From contig NZ_JADEYS010000022.1 in NCBI RefSeq assembly GCF_015209595.1, positions 1-64,000 on the forward strand: a DNA stretch of 64,000 nt, read 5' to 3'. Origin of the DNA: Pontibacterium sinense. Lineage in GTDB: Bacteria; Pseudomonadota; Gammaproteobacteria; Pseudomonadales; Balneatricaceae. The position numbers and the translations under genes were made by a program. Each line of letters starts with the position of its first letter. Positions within the stretch are counted from its first letter, which is position 1. Below, piece after piece: positions 9,267 through 19,387 of the stretch. Below the pieces are notes generated by a model. It saw nothing but the letters and a program-made list of their open reading frames with translations, ran no database searches and had not been told where the DNA came from.

Positions 9267-9904
9267 CCGCGATGATCAGACACAAACGGATTGCTCTCAC
9301 GTTCATGCCCGAACGTAGACATCGGACCGTGTCCCGGAATGAAATCAACATCATCACCTAACGGGAACAACTTCTCGCGAATAGATGCGATCAGTGTTGG
9401 ATGATCCCCTTTAGGGAAATCCGTACGGCCAATCGAGCCCTGAAACAGAACATCACCCACCATCGCGATCAGATCGCCGGGATGGAAGAACACTACATGA
9501 CCCGGCGTATGGCCCGGCGTATGCAACACACTCAGTGACTGATTACCCACCTGTACATCATTGCCTTCATCCAGCCAGCGATCAGGGGTAAAACCTTCCA
9601 CTGGTGGAAATCCAAACATCGTACACTGCTGATCCAGACCATCAATCCAGAACTTATCCTCAATATGTGGACCTTCAACCGGCACACCGGCTTTTGCCAC
9701 CAGCTCAGCAGTACCGCCCACATGATCGAGGTGAGCGTGTGTCAGCAGGATTTTCTCCAGTGTTACACCTTCCTCTTCAACCGCTGCCAGAATGCGATCA
9801 ACGTCACCACCCGGGTCGATCACCGCCGCTTTGTTGGTTTCTTCGCACCAGATCAGAGTGCAGTTCTGCTGGAACGGTGTCACAGGGATAATTCGGAATT
9901 TCAT
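9263..9904 (-). CDS. metallo-beta-lactamase-fold hydrolase, YcbL/glyoxalase II type
   Basis: A 213-residue cytoplasmic protein with the metal-binding motif THAHLDHVGG, a second histidine in HTPGHTPGHV, an aspartate in VGDVLFQGSIGRTDFP, and PGHGPMSTFGHERESNPF at the C-terminus. This pattern matches the YcbL group, where glyoxalase II activity has been reported. I chose ATG 9904 (MKFRIIPVTPFQQNC), which gives the family length of about 215. It converges on the DUF502 gene with a four-base overlap. Confidence 0.9.
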   Translation of the reverse strand: MKFRIIPVTPFQQNCTLIWCEETNKAAVIDPGGDVDRILAAVEEEGVTLEKILLTHAHLDHVGGTAELVAKAGVPVEGPHIEDKFWIDGLDQQCTMFGFPPVEGFTPDRWLDEGNDVQVGNQSLSVLHTPGHTPGHVVFFHPGDLIAMVGDVLFQGSIGRTDFPKGDHPTLIASIREKLFPLGDDVDFIPGHGPMSTFGHERESNPFVSDHRG

Positions 9905-9985
9905 AAAGTACAGCGCCTCACTGATTGATACGACCGAGTATATCAGAGGCAAAATGACGACGGCATAACCGAACGATGATCAACG

Positions 9986-10876
9986 CTAAGAGTTTGCCTG
10001 ATCCAGATCACGCCAGCGACGGATCAGTTTACGACTGTAACTGCCGCAAGGCTGGCGATATGCTTTCGGTGCAAGCTGCAAGACCTGTTCCAAAAGCACC
10101 TGCTCACGCCCTGCAGATACGTGCTTTAAGCGAACCAAATCATCAGTCCAGAACGCACGTCGGTGACTGTTCAGATAATCCTGCAAGATAGCCAGATCAT
10201 GCAGCTGCCCTAAATATTCACCCAGCATTTTCAGGCGTGCCCGTTGTTTATGCTGATGTGTCGGAAACAACAGTGAAAACTGATAATAGAATCGTTTCAC
10301 TTGTTTGCGCCATCGGTGCAACTGTTCGGCTTCAGGTTGCTGTTGAATCTGCTGCCAATGCTGACGTCCGGCGTCATACTCTCCGGCAATCGCTGCACGC
10401 AGAGCCTTCTGATCATATGTCTTCAGATGCCAATGACGTGCTTCTTTCTGCAGGCGCCGCAAACAGGTCCGTGCATGTTCTAACGGCTCTAATCCGGTAT
10501 CGTCTAAAGAGGCCGCATGATAATGCTCAAACACAGGTCCACGTAATCGTTCACAACATTCATGATCGTAGATCTCTTGCAGCAACTGCTCCATGGTATC
10601 AAGCAGCACCCGGGCATCTCGGTTATCGGACAAATTCCCGGCCAACGCCTTGCTCTGTTCATCCGCCAGGCGATATGCCGATTTTCCGATCCCCGCGCGT
10701 AACAAGCGTAAAAATGCCCGCATCCGCTTCATCCCCGTCCGGGTATCATGAACCACCTCGTCACGTTGCGCAGCATTCGCCTGCATCAGAATTTTATTTA
10801 TGCTTTTCAAGTGGTTATCTACTACCTGATGGACCTCCCTCCCCAAACGTTGACTGGTGTGCAATGCAATAGCCAT
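9986..10876 (-). CDS. CHAD domain-containing protein
   Basis: A 296-residue, histidine- and arginine-rich, mainly helical protein. It shows the CHAD pattern: VHDTRTGMKRMRAFLRLLR near the N-terminus, then HRWRKQVKRFYYQFSLL and KMLGEYLGQLHDLAILQDYL. CHAD domains bind polyphosphate in studied cases, and some localise to polyphosphate granules. Here the domain stands alone, without the CYTH domain that often accompanies it. ATG 10876 with GAGAG upstream is preferred over a TTG at 10894. No polyphosphate kinase gene is in the window. Confidence 0.85.
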   Translation of the reverse strand: MAIALHTSQRLGREVHQVVDNHLKSINKILMQANAAQRDEVVHDTRTGMKRMRAFLRLLRAGIGKSAYRLADEQSKALAGNLSDNRDARVLLDTMEQLLQEIYDHECCERLRGPVFEHYHAASLDDTGLEPLEHARTCLRRLQKEARHWHLKTYDQKALRAAIAGEYDAGRQHWQQIQQQPEAEQLHRWRKQVKRFYYQFSLLFPTHQHKQRARLKMLGEYLGQLHDLAILQDYLNSHRRAFWTDDLVRLKHVSAGREQVLLEQVLQLAPKAYRQPCGSYSRKLIRRWRDLDQANS

Positions 10877-10988
10877 GCTAACTCTCGCTTTCAAGTATCT
10901 CTGTTCAAAGAATAGACCACAGCGAATGAGCTACACTGAGAGGTGCAGGAGCCCCAACCGGCAGGAGCCTCAATGAGAGGTGAATACC

Positions 10989-11453
10989 ATGTCCCTTGCG
11001 CCAACCATTCAGCGCTATCTGGATAACCAACATATTACCTACAAACGCGTTTTCCATCCTTACGCCGAAACCGCTATGGGCTGTGCCCTCGCAGCCAAAG
11101 TTCCCCCTAAACGGGTCGCCAAAGGTGTAGTACTGAGAGACGATGAAGGTTTTGTGATGGCCGTTGTACCGGCCGACCGTCAGGTCGATTTGCGCGCTGT
11201 GAATCATTTCACTAACCGCCTGCTGACCACAGCCCGTCAGAACGATGTCAAAATCCTGTTCCGGGACTGTGCAACAGGTGCGGTGCCCAGTTTAGGTCAG
11301 ACTTATAATCTGCCTGTGATCTGGGATGACCATCTGGGTGAAGAGCCAGAATGCTATCTGGAAGCCGGAGACCACCGCGAGCTGGTCAGAATGAATCGGG
11401 ACAGTTTCCTCGATTCGATGAAAAACCAGCCTCACGGCAGGATTAGCTTTTAA
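10989..11453 (+). CDS. YbaK/ProX-like aminoacyl-tRNA deacylase
   Basis: A 154-residue protein of the YbaK/EbsC/ProX superfamily, which hydrolyses mischarged tRNAs. The family core is visible: AAKVPPKRVAKGVVLRDDE with the conserved lysine, followed by FVMAVVPADRQVDL and the C-terminal segment GAVPSLGQTYNLPVIWDD. Which mischarged tRNA it acts on cannot be told from sequence. The start ATG 10989 has GAGAGG eight bases upstream. It is divergent from the CHAD gene. Confidence 0.85.
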   Translation: MSLAPTIQRYLDNQHITYKRVFHPYAETAMGCALAAKVPPKRVAKGVVLRDDEGFVMAVVPADRQVDLRAVNHFTNRLLTTARQNDVKILFRDCATGAVPSLGQTYNLPVIWDDHLGEEPECYLEAGDHRELVRMNRDSFLDSMKNQPHGRISF

Positions 11454-11478
11454 AAGCGGATCAGCACTCACCCCCAAC

Positions 11479-11512
11479 TATGCGGCGACAAATGATGTCG
11501 TCGCATACTTTT
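11479..11512 (+). terminator. terminator after the YbaK-like gene
   Basis: A 12-base-pair stem with one G-T pair (11479-11490 with 11496-11507) and an AATGA loop is followed by a short, interrupted T stretch. It lies 25 bp after the stop. The weak T tract lowers confidence. Confidence 0.5.
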
Positions 11513-11616
11513 CCTCTCCGATATCACTCTTTTACTCCGTCACCACTTTACAGCCGACCCGGATTTGCGGATAAAGGGGATATACCTGCTATCTGAGCGA
11601 AAGGACGTGGCAGCAC

Positions 11617-11880
11617 ATGAAAAAACTGAAACACGAAGCAGAACTGGTACGACAGGCATTGACCGTAGGGGCAGCCTATTTCGAAAAGCGTGGCGCCGGA
11701 AAATTTGAAGCAACTGACAGCGCCAGTAACAAGGTAACAGCCGTTTACCGTTTACTGGTACAAGATGGCTTGATTCAACCACTGGCAAAGGATCAGGAAA
11801 ACGAGCCGAATATGAAACATAAACTGGCCTTGTGGATAGAGCGTCAGCTACCGGACAATCACCCCCTGAAAAACGGTTAA
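11617..11880 (+). CDS. small DUF5062-like protein
   Basis: An 87-residue cytoplasmic protein of unknown function. The segments VTAVYRLLVQDGLIQPLAKD, MKHKLALWIERQLP and a C-terminal DHPLK-like tail (DNHPLK) match what I recall of DUF5062, a small family of marine gammaproteobacteria such as Vibrio. There are no membrane segments, signal peptide or metal motif. The ATG follows a weak ribosome-binding site. It stands alone between the YbaK-like gene and the c-di-GMP locus. Confidence 0.65.
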   Translation: MKKLKHEAELVRQALTVGAAYFEKRGAGKFEATDSASNKVTAVYRLLVQDGLIQPLAKDQENEPNMKHKLALWIERQLPDNHPLKNG

Positions 11881-12100
11881 TGCTGAATACGTACAACCGC
11901 GTAAGGTGTGCAAACGCATCGAGCGCGGCTTCCCGTACAAATTTGAATGTTCAATCACCAAACAGGCATAGATTTTCATTGAGGCGCGGCGATTTCTCAT
12001 ATTTTCCGCAGGTTCCCACTACCAAAATCTATACCTAAGCACTACATTTATACAACGAACTGTCCCATAACACTTCGGGCTGTGGATAATACGGTCTGGC

Positions 12101-12114
12101 AGTAAGCGCTTACT
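12101..12114 (+). promoter_or_regulatory. perfect 14-bp palindrome before the binding-protein/GGDEF-EAL operon
   Basis: The sequence AGTAAGCGCTTACT is a perfect palindrome, 47 bp before the start at 12162. A possible -10 box (GATAAT, 12085-12090) lies just upstream, so the palindrome would fall around +3 to +16, a good position for a repressor. The -35 region is poor. No regulator gene is adjacent. Confidence 0.35.
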
Positions 12115-12161
12115 CGGATAGCTCCAATTGTCTGGTCATTTGGCTAAGTCAGGATGCAGTC

Positions 12162-13160
12162 ATGGCGCATGTAAAACGGATTTCACTGGCACTTGCTCTA
12201 CTGTTCGTGGTGTCACTCGGCATTTATGTACAACAAGGGCTTAACAGCCGCACACCAGCACTGTCTATCCGCATCGCGGTTTCACAAACACCGCTTAGCC
12301 CCCCTTTTTATGTTGCTCAGCACAAAGGTTATTTTAAGGATCAAGGTATCGAGGTTGAGCTGGTACCTTATGTCGGAGGGCACCTCTGCTTTCAGGCTCT
12401 GACAAAGGGTGAAGTGGATCTGGCCACTACGTCTGATTCGGTGATCATGTTTAACAGTTTTGATCGCGGTGATTTCTCTATCCTGAGCAGTTTTGTAGAA
12501 TCCGATAACGACATTAAAGTGATATCACCCGCTTCGTTGGGGATACGCGAACCCGGGCAGCTACGCGGACGGCGTATCGGAGTCATTCATAACACTGCCA
12601 GTGAATTTTTCCTGCACAGCTTGCTGCTGATTAGCGGAATTCCCCCTCAAAACGTAGAACTGATCTCTCTACGCCCAGACGAAATGGCCACGGCTCTGCT
12701 GGATGGGCAGATCGATGCGGCTTCCGTTTGGGAGCCCTATGCCTACGAAGCATTACAACAGTCAGCCCCCCCGCCTAACATCATCAACGCAAGGGGCATG
12801 TATACCCTGTCGTTTAATCTGGTCAGCATGCGCTCCCAGATTTCCAAGCAATTGACCGAACACAAAAAAGTACTCTCAGCCCTCGGTGACGCCATTCGTT
12901 ATATCGCAAAACATCCGGACGACGCACAGCAGATCATGGCACAGCAACTGCAACGCGACCCCAAGGCCATTGCACACAGCTGGAACGACTATGTTTTCAA
13001 ACTCTCGCTCAGCAATTCTTTGATCTCCACACTGGAGAGTGAAGCACGCTGGGCTGTCACCCAACACCGAGTAAGCTCAGCATCCATACCCGACTACCGT
13101 ACATTTATCGACGATACTGCGTTGTTATCCACTGAACCTACGGCGTCACTGATACGATGA
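12162..13160 (+). CDS. NMT1/THI5-like periplasmic binding protein, orphan sensor component
   Basis: A 332-residue protein with an N-terminal hydrophobic segment (about residues 6-23) that could be a signal peptide or membrane anchor. It is followed by a SsuA/THI5-type binding fold: VSQTPLSPPFYVAQHKGYF, GEVDLATTSDSV and GQIDAASVWEPYAYEAL. Relatives usually serve ABC importers of nitrate, sulfonates, taurine or thiamine precursors, but no ABC permease or ATPase is nearby. Instead its last four bases overlap the start of a GGDEF-EAL gene. The likely role is ligand detection in the periplasm, passed to the partner's extracytoplasmic domain. The ligand is unknown. Confidence 0.85.
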   Translation: MAHVKRISLALALLFVVSLGIYVQQGLNSRTPALSIRIAVSQTPLSPPFYVAQHKGYFKDQGIEVELVPYVGGHLCFQALTKGEVDLATTSDSVIMFNSFDRGDFSILSSFVESDNDIKVISPASLGIREPGQLRGRRIGVIHNTASEFFLHSLLLISGIPPQNVELISLRPDEMATALLDGQIDAASVWEPYAYEALQQSAPPPNIINARGMYTLSFNLVSMRSQISKQLTEHKKVLSALGDAIRYIAKHPDDAQQIMAQQLQRDPKAIAHSWNDYVFKLSLSNSLISTLESEARWAVTQHRVSSASIPDYRTFIDDTALLSTEPTASLIR

Positions 13161-15271
13161 AAATTTCTCAGCGACTTGTCATTCTGGCGACCAGCGCCGT
13201 TGCTCTATCGATCGCCCTGACCGGTAATATGCTCTGGCAGGACTATCAGCAATCCCGGATTTTTTCACGACTGGAGGATGCCTATCGGGTACAAACCGGT
13301 ATTGAAACAATGCGGGCACATCTTAGTAACTATCAGCAAAACAGAAACTTGTCTCCCCTGAGCGAGAGTCGCTTACTGTATGAAGAGCTGGATGTCATGC
13401 TGAGTCAGTCAGCCAATACACTGGATCAACAGGAGGTTTACCTTCAAAGCCTGAACAAACGCAATAACAGCGTCTGCTTTCTACTTGACCAGATGATCCG
13501 AATTCACGAGAGCGGCCAGGACCAGTCCCAAACCGATGCCCTGACCCACCTCAGCAATCTGCTCTCGTCAGTCATCCAGTCAATGTCTGAAGACACCGTG
13601 CGGCTGGAACAATATGCGGTTGAGGGCTCCAAGCAACTGCACACACAAGGCAACTTACTGACAGGCGGCCTGTTATTGGCACTCACCCTGCTGTTATCCG
13701 GTTTAAGTCTGCGCACCGCTAAATTATTTAAGCATCGTATCTCAGTGTTGGATCAAGGCATTCGTCACCTGAGCGAAGGCGACACCCGTATCCAGATTGA
13801 AATGGATACCGGAGATGAATTCAGTGAAGTCGCTCATCATTTCAATCAAATGACAGACCGGCTGCAGGAAAGCTCGATCTCCCGCAATCAGTTGCAGATT
13901 GAGGTAGAGCGCCGCACGCAAGAGCTTGAGATGCAGAAACAAGCCCTGAGACAATTGGCCGATCATGACGAACTCACCCAGTTGCCCAACCGTACCTATT
14001 TCCGCAATAACCTGCTCAGTACGATCCGTAAAAGCGAACGCCACGGAAACGCTGTAGCCGTATTATTTATGGACCTGGATAAGTTCAAACAGATCAATGA
14101 TTCATTAGGGCACAATATAGGGGATGAAGTATTGCAGGAAGCGTCCCGTCGTTTTCGTGATCGCCTGCGCTGCAGTGATTTTGTTGCCCGACTTGGCGGC
14201 GATGAGTTCACCGTGATTATCGAACCTGTGGATAATCCTCAGGATGTTGCAAACATTGCCCAACAGCTCCTGCAATGTATGCAACAACCGGTTCTGGTGA
14301 AACAGCACTCGCTGCATCTGGGTACCAGTATTGGCATCAGTGTCTTCCCTCAAGACGGTAAGGATGTCGCCACCCTGATGCGAAATGCCGATCTGGCGAT
14401 GTATAAGGCGAAAGAGAACGGAGGCAACCGTTTCCACTTCTACAGTGAGGATATGACCCAGGATGCATTGCGCAAAATGTCCCTTGAAGAAGAGTTACGA
14501 CAAGCATTACAGGAAGATCAGCTTACCGTGTATTACCAACCTCAATACGATCTGGGAAACAAAAAGCTGGTTGGCGTCGAAGCACTGGTGCGCTGGAATC
14601 ACCCAGAGAAAGGGTTAGTCGCGCCCATGGAGTTCATCCCTTTGGCAGAAGAACGCGGGTTGATCAATCAACTGGGGCTACAGGTTCTGCAAAAAGCCTG
14701 TACTCAATGCGCACAATGGCTAAATGAAGGCTTTGATCCGGGTATACTCGCCGTTAATATCTCTGCCCGTCAGCTCACCGAGCGACAGGTCCCTGAACAG
14801 ATCAGCCAGATTCTAAAATTCACCGGCTGGCCAGTACATCGCCTGGAACTGGAAGTCACCGAGAGCTTCTTTATCAGTGATACTCAAAGATCACTGGCAG
14901 TGCTAAATCAGCTGCGGGATATGGGCATTAAACTGGCGATTGATGACTTTGGCACCGGATATTCGTCACTGTCCTACCTGAAACAGCTACCGATTTCCAA
15001 GCTAAAGATTGATCGTTCATTCACACGTGATTTGATCGACGATGCAGAGGACCGCGCGATCAGCGAAGCGATTATTGCACTGGGAAAAAGTCTGGGCTTA
15101 CAAGTGATCGCCGAGGGAGTTGAGCTGGAAGGGCAAGCTGACATCCTGATCCATGAAGGGTGCGACCAGGCTCAGGGGTATCTCTACGGTAAACCTATGT
15201 CTGCAGAGCAATTCAGTTTGCTGGCCGCAGCCAACCCCGTGTCAGAGGGGTTAACTGAAACCAGTCTATAA
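13157..15271 (+). CDS. membrane HAMP-GGDEF-EAL protein (c-di-GMP cyclase/phosphodiesterase)
   Basis: A 704-residue inner-membrane protein. Membrane segment 1 (about 8-26), a periplasmic helical region (about 30-165), membrane segment 2 (about 166-185), HAMP (about 190-240), a coiled coil (about 240-268), then GGDEF and EAL. The cyclase motif is intact (RLGGDEF, 345-351) with an upstream inhibitory RCSD site (338-341). The EAL domain keeps EALVRW (475-480) and DDFGTGYSS (596-604), so both activities are possible. Translation is coupled to the binding-protein gene by an ATGA overlap. The periplasmic region has no known sensor fold I can name and is a likely docking site for that binding protein. 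Confidence 0.92.
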   Translation: MKISQRLVILATSAVALSIALTGNMLWQDYQQSRIFSRLEDAYRVQTGIETMRAHLSNYQQNRNLSPLSESRLLYEELDVMLSQSANTLDQQEVYLQSLNKRNNSVCFLLDQMIRIHESGQDQSQTDALTHLSNLLSSVIQSMSEDTVRLEQYAVEGSKQLHTQGNLLTGGLLLALTLLLSGLSLRTAKLFKHRISVLDQGIRHLSEGDTRIQIEMDTGDEFSEVAHHFNQMTDRLQESSISRNQLQIEVERRTQELEMQKQALRQLADHDELTQLPNRTYFRNNLLSTIRKSERHGNAVAVLFMDLDKFKQINDSLGHNIGDEVLQEASRRFRDRLRCSDFVARLGGDEFTVIIEPVDNPQDVANIAQQLLQCMQQPVLVKQHSLHLGTSIGISVFPQDGKDVATLMRNADLAMYKAKENGGNRFHFYSEDMTQDALRKMSLEEELRQALQEDQLTVYYQPQYDLGNKKLVGVEALVRWNHPEKGLVAPMEFIPLAEERGLINQLGLQVLQKACTQCAQWLNEGFDPGILAVNISARQLTERQVPEQISQILKFTGWPVHRLELEVTESFFISDTQRSLAVLNQLRDMGIKLAIDDFGTGYSSLSYLKQLPISKLKIDRSFTRDLIDDAEDRAISEAIIALGKSLGLQVIAEGVELEGQADILIHEGCDQAQGYLYGKPMSAEQFSLLAAANPVSEGLTETSL

Positions 15272-15272
15272 C

Positions 15273-16163
15273 TCAAACCGTCTGGGGCAATTTCAGGTGA
15301 TCTAACACTGATTCAACCAATGCTTCTATCAGCAGGTTATCCGCATCGGGCGCCAAAGCCTCCTTCGTTGCCATCTGACCGGTCGGGGTAATCGCCCACT
15401 TGCCATCGGACTTCTCCACTGAAACTTCATTGCCGCAACTTCGACAACAACTCAGGTCACCCGGATGCTGTTCGCGCTTAATTACAATCGTTGGGCCGCA
15501 GGCAGGGCATTCCTGCAAAGGAATTCCATCATCGGTATGCCCAATAATGGCAGATAATGCCCCCTCTTGTGCCAGCATGAGCAACGCATCTGCTGCATTT
15601 AAATCAAATTGTCCCCCCGCATTGCTCTCAATAATCTGCAGCGCCTTTTCCTGAGGCATTCCTGCGCGGTAGGGGCGATGGCTGGTCATCGCATCAAACG
15701 CATCACATACACCCACAATGCGCGCATCCAATGGCACATCCAGGCCACTTAAACCTTTAGGGTATCCGCGTCCATCCGGGGTTTCATGATGCGCAATGAT
15801 CGCGGCCTCCACCAAACTACTCAGTGGGTGTCCTGACAACACACGCATCCCCACTTCTGGATGCGCCTTGATTACCGCATACTCTTCATCCGTCAGTTTT
15901 CCCGGTTTGCGCAAAATATCATCCGGCACACCGACCTTACCCAGATCATGTAAAAAGCCCCCTAAGCCAATCCGAGCGATGTCTGCCGGGGGTAAAGACA
16001 GTTTTTCCGCAACCAGTCGACTATACTGACTGACGCGCCACAAGTGGCCGCCCGTATAAGGGTCTCGCGCCTCAACCATCGAGGCCATCACGTAGAGAGT
16101 CGTCAGCATTCCTTGCGCATGTCGCTGGCTATGGGACCGTTCCTGTTTACGTCGCCAAAACAT
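15273..16163 (-). CDS. HD-GYP domain phosphodiesterase with C-terminal zinc ribbon
   Basis: A 296-residue soluble protein. The HD-GYP domain (about residues 20-200) has GGFLHDLGKVGVPD and HHETPDGRGYPKGLSG, so the metal ligands and the GYP motif that mark c-di-GMP hydrolysis are intact. The C-terminal part has CPAC and, about 18 residues later, CRSC, a likely zinc ribbon, then a variable tail. The start ATG is preceded by AAAGGAG. It converges on the GGDEF-EAL gene with a one-base gap, placing opposite c-di-GMP activities side by side. Confidence 0.92.
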   Translation of the reverse strand: MFWRRKQERSHSQRHAQGMLTTLYVMASMVEARDPYTGGHLWRVSQYSRLVAEKLSLPPADIARIGLGGFLHDLGKVGVPDDILRKPGKLTDEEYAVIKAHPEVGMRVLSGHPLSSLVEAAIIAHHETPDGRGYPKGLSGLDVPLDARIVGVCDAFDAMTSHRPYRAGMPQEKALQIIESNAGGQFDLNAADALLMLAQEGALSAIIGHTDDGIPLQECPACGPTIVIKREQHPGDLSCCRSCGNEVSVEKSDGKWAITPTGQMATKEALAPDADNLLIEALVESVLDHLKLPQTV

Positions 16164-16333
16164 ACTGAACTCCTTTAGGTAGAATATGCGGTAAAATCAT
16201 TAAAGCCTGTTAGCGGTGGATTTTATATTTTCGGCACATGATCTATTCCCTTTAGTTCAGCAACAGAATATTTGACCATTTACTCAGTTAATAATTACGT
16301 AATGAAAACTTACTTAAGCGAAATCTAATATTC

Positions 16334-16362
16334 TTGACAGATTATGGAATGATCGTTAGTTT
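16334..16362 (+). promoter_or_regulatory. putative promoter of the sulfotransferase gene
   Basis: A perfect TTGACA (16334-16339) is followed after 17 bp by TAGTTT (16357-16362), a poor -10. The gap 16164-16424 is AT-rich compared with its surroundings and holds no gene. Confidence 0.4.
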
Positions 16363-16377
16363 CCATACTAATTTAAG

Positions 16378-16395
16378 GGGTATGTAGCTATACCC
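16378..16395 (+). repeat. inverted repeat in the sulfotransferase leader
   Basis: GGGTAT (16378-16383) and ATACCC (16390-16395) form an inverted repeat with six bases between, 29 bp before the start codon. It could be an operator or a small hairpin in the messenger. Confidence 0.35.
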
Positions 16396-16424
16396 TAATA
16401 TTCCCTAACATAAAGGTTGGCCCA

Positions 16425-17231
16425 ATGAACAAGCATTTCGTTCTCACCAGTGGCCGTAGCGGCAGCAACTACATATCAAGCTTGCTGACCAAACATCCCA
16501 ATGTGATTAACTACGGTGAAGTACTCGGTGAATGGACCACCGGTTACAAGGTAAATAAATATTTGATCGGTCAGGGAGACGCGGGCAAATATTTAGACTT
16601 TATCTATCGTGGCAAGGGGTATTTCCAGCTATCCCAAACATACGCACGTCTAAAATCAGTCGTATCGAGTCAGGGTGTCGTAAATAAAAAATGGTCAGAC
16701 ATCACAAGTTATGGCATCAAAGATTTTGCCATGACCCTGATTCAGCGCGACGCACCTGACTTTTTGAAGCAAAATCCAGATATCCGGGTAATCAACCTCT
16801 ATCGTGAGAATGCTTTGCGTCGTTTTGCTTCTGTGCAACTCCTTGATGAAACGGGTGTTGTGTCTACGGATCATGCTCAGGTTGATGCCGCTGCCGCGCT
16901 AAAGCTGAAGAAACAGGTCTACCTTGACCCCAACACCATTCTTGCAGACCTGCAGCGCACACAACAGGTTGTGCAGGATCAGCTGGATATGGTCGCTCAA
17001 CTCCCTGAAGAGCAGGTTTTGACAATTCGCTATGAAGATCTCTTTGCCAGCGAAGAAGCTAAACATGACTTCGCAGCGAATATGTTTAAGTTTATTGGGG
17101 TTGAACCGCTGGAATTAAGTAGCAGCCATAAAAAACTCAACAGCGACAACCTGAAAGAGTTGATCTCCAATTACGATGAAATTTTTGAGATTTGTAAGGG
17201 CAGTGAATTTGAACGCTACTTCTATTACTGA
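16425..17231 (+). CDS. sulfotransferase family protein
   Basis: A 268-residue protein. The N-terminus FVLTSGRSGSNYISSLL matches the 5'-phosphosulfate-binding loop of sulfotransferases that use PAPS. A second PAPS-binding-like region is VINLYRENALRRFASVQ (about residues 122-138), with the arginine and serine expected of the 3'-phosphate site. VLTIRYEDLF is the usual later motif. The acceptor is unknown: no polysaccharide or secondary-metabolite cluster surrounds it. Flanked by unrelated genes (HD-GYP, thiC) and preceded by an AT-rich leader, it may be a later acquisition, but that is inference. Confidence 0.8.
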   Translation: MNKHFVLTSGRSGSNYISSLLTKHPNVINYGEVLGEWTTGYKVNKYLIGQGDAGKYLDFIYRGKGYFQLSQTYARLKSVVSSQGVVNKKWSDITSYGIKDFAMTLIQRDAPDFLKQNPDIRVINLYRENALRRFASVQLLDETGVVSTDHAQVDAAAALKLKKQVYLDPNTILADLQRTQQVVQDQLDMVAQLPEEQVLTIRYEDLFASEEAKHDFAANMFKFIGVEPLELSSSHKKLNSDNLKELISNYDEIFEICKGSEFERYFYY

Positions 17232-17404
17232 TTAAATCAGAAGTAAGCGCATCACCAGCTGGCTCTTATTCAAACAACCGTTTACCGGTAATGCTTGAAA
17301 AGCCCTGCAAGCTGAAAGATAATTCAAAAATTCGCGGTGTGGTAGTGGTATATAAATTGCGAAGCCGAATTCTCCTCCTAAGGATAGTGCAGGGGATCCA
17401 CAAC

Positions 17405-17437
17405 GAAAAAAGCCGCCCCTTAGGGGCGGCTTTTTTT
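17405..17437. terminator. bidirectional terminator between sulfotransferase and thiC
   Basis: A nine-base-pair stem AGCCGCCCC/GGGGCGGCT (17411-17419 with 17423-17431), loop TTA, with A tract before and T tract after. It can end both the plus-strand sulfotransferase and the minus-strand thiD-thiC transcript. The rest of 17232-17463 shows nothing else I can name. Confidence 0.9.
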
Positions 17438-17463
17438 ATTTAAGAATCTAATTCTGAAACTAT

Positions 17464-19371
<1,908 letters not shown>

Positions 19372-19387
19372 TTACCCAGTTTGCCAA

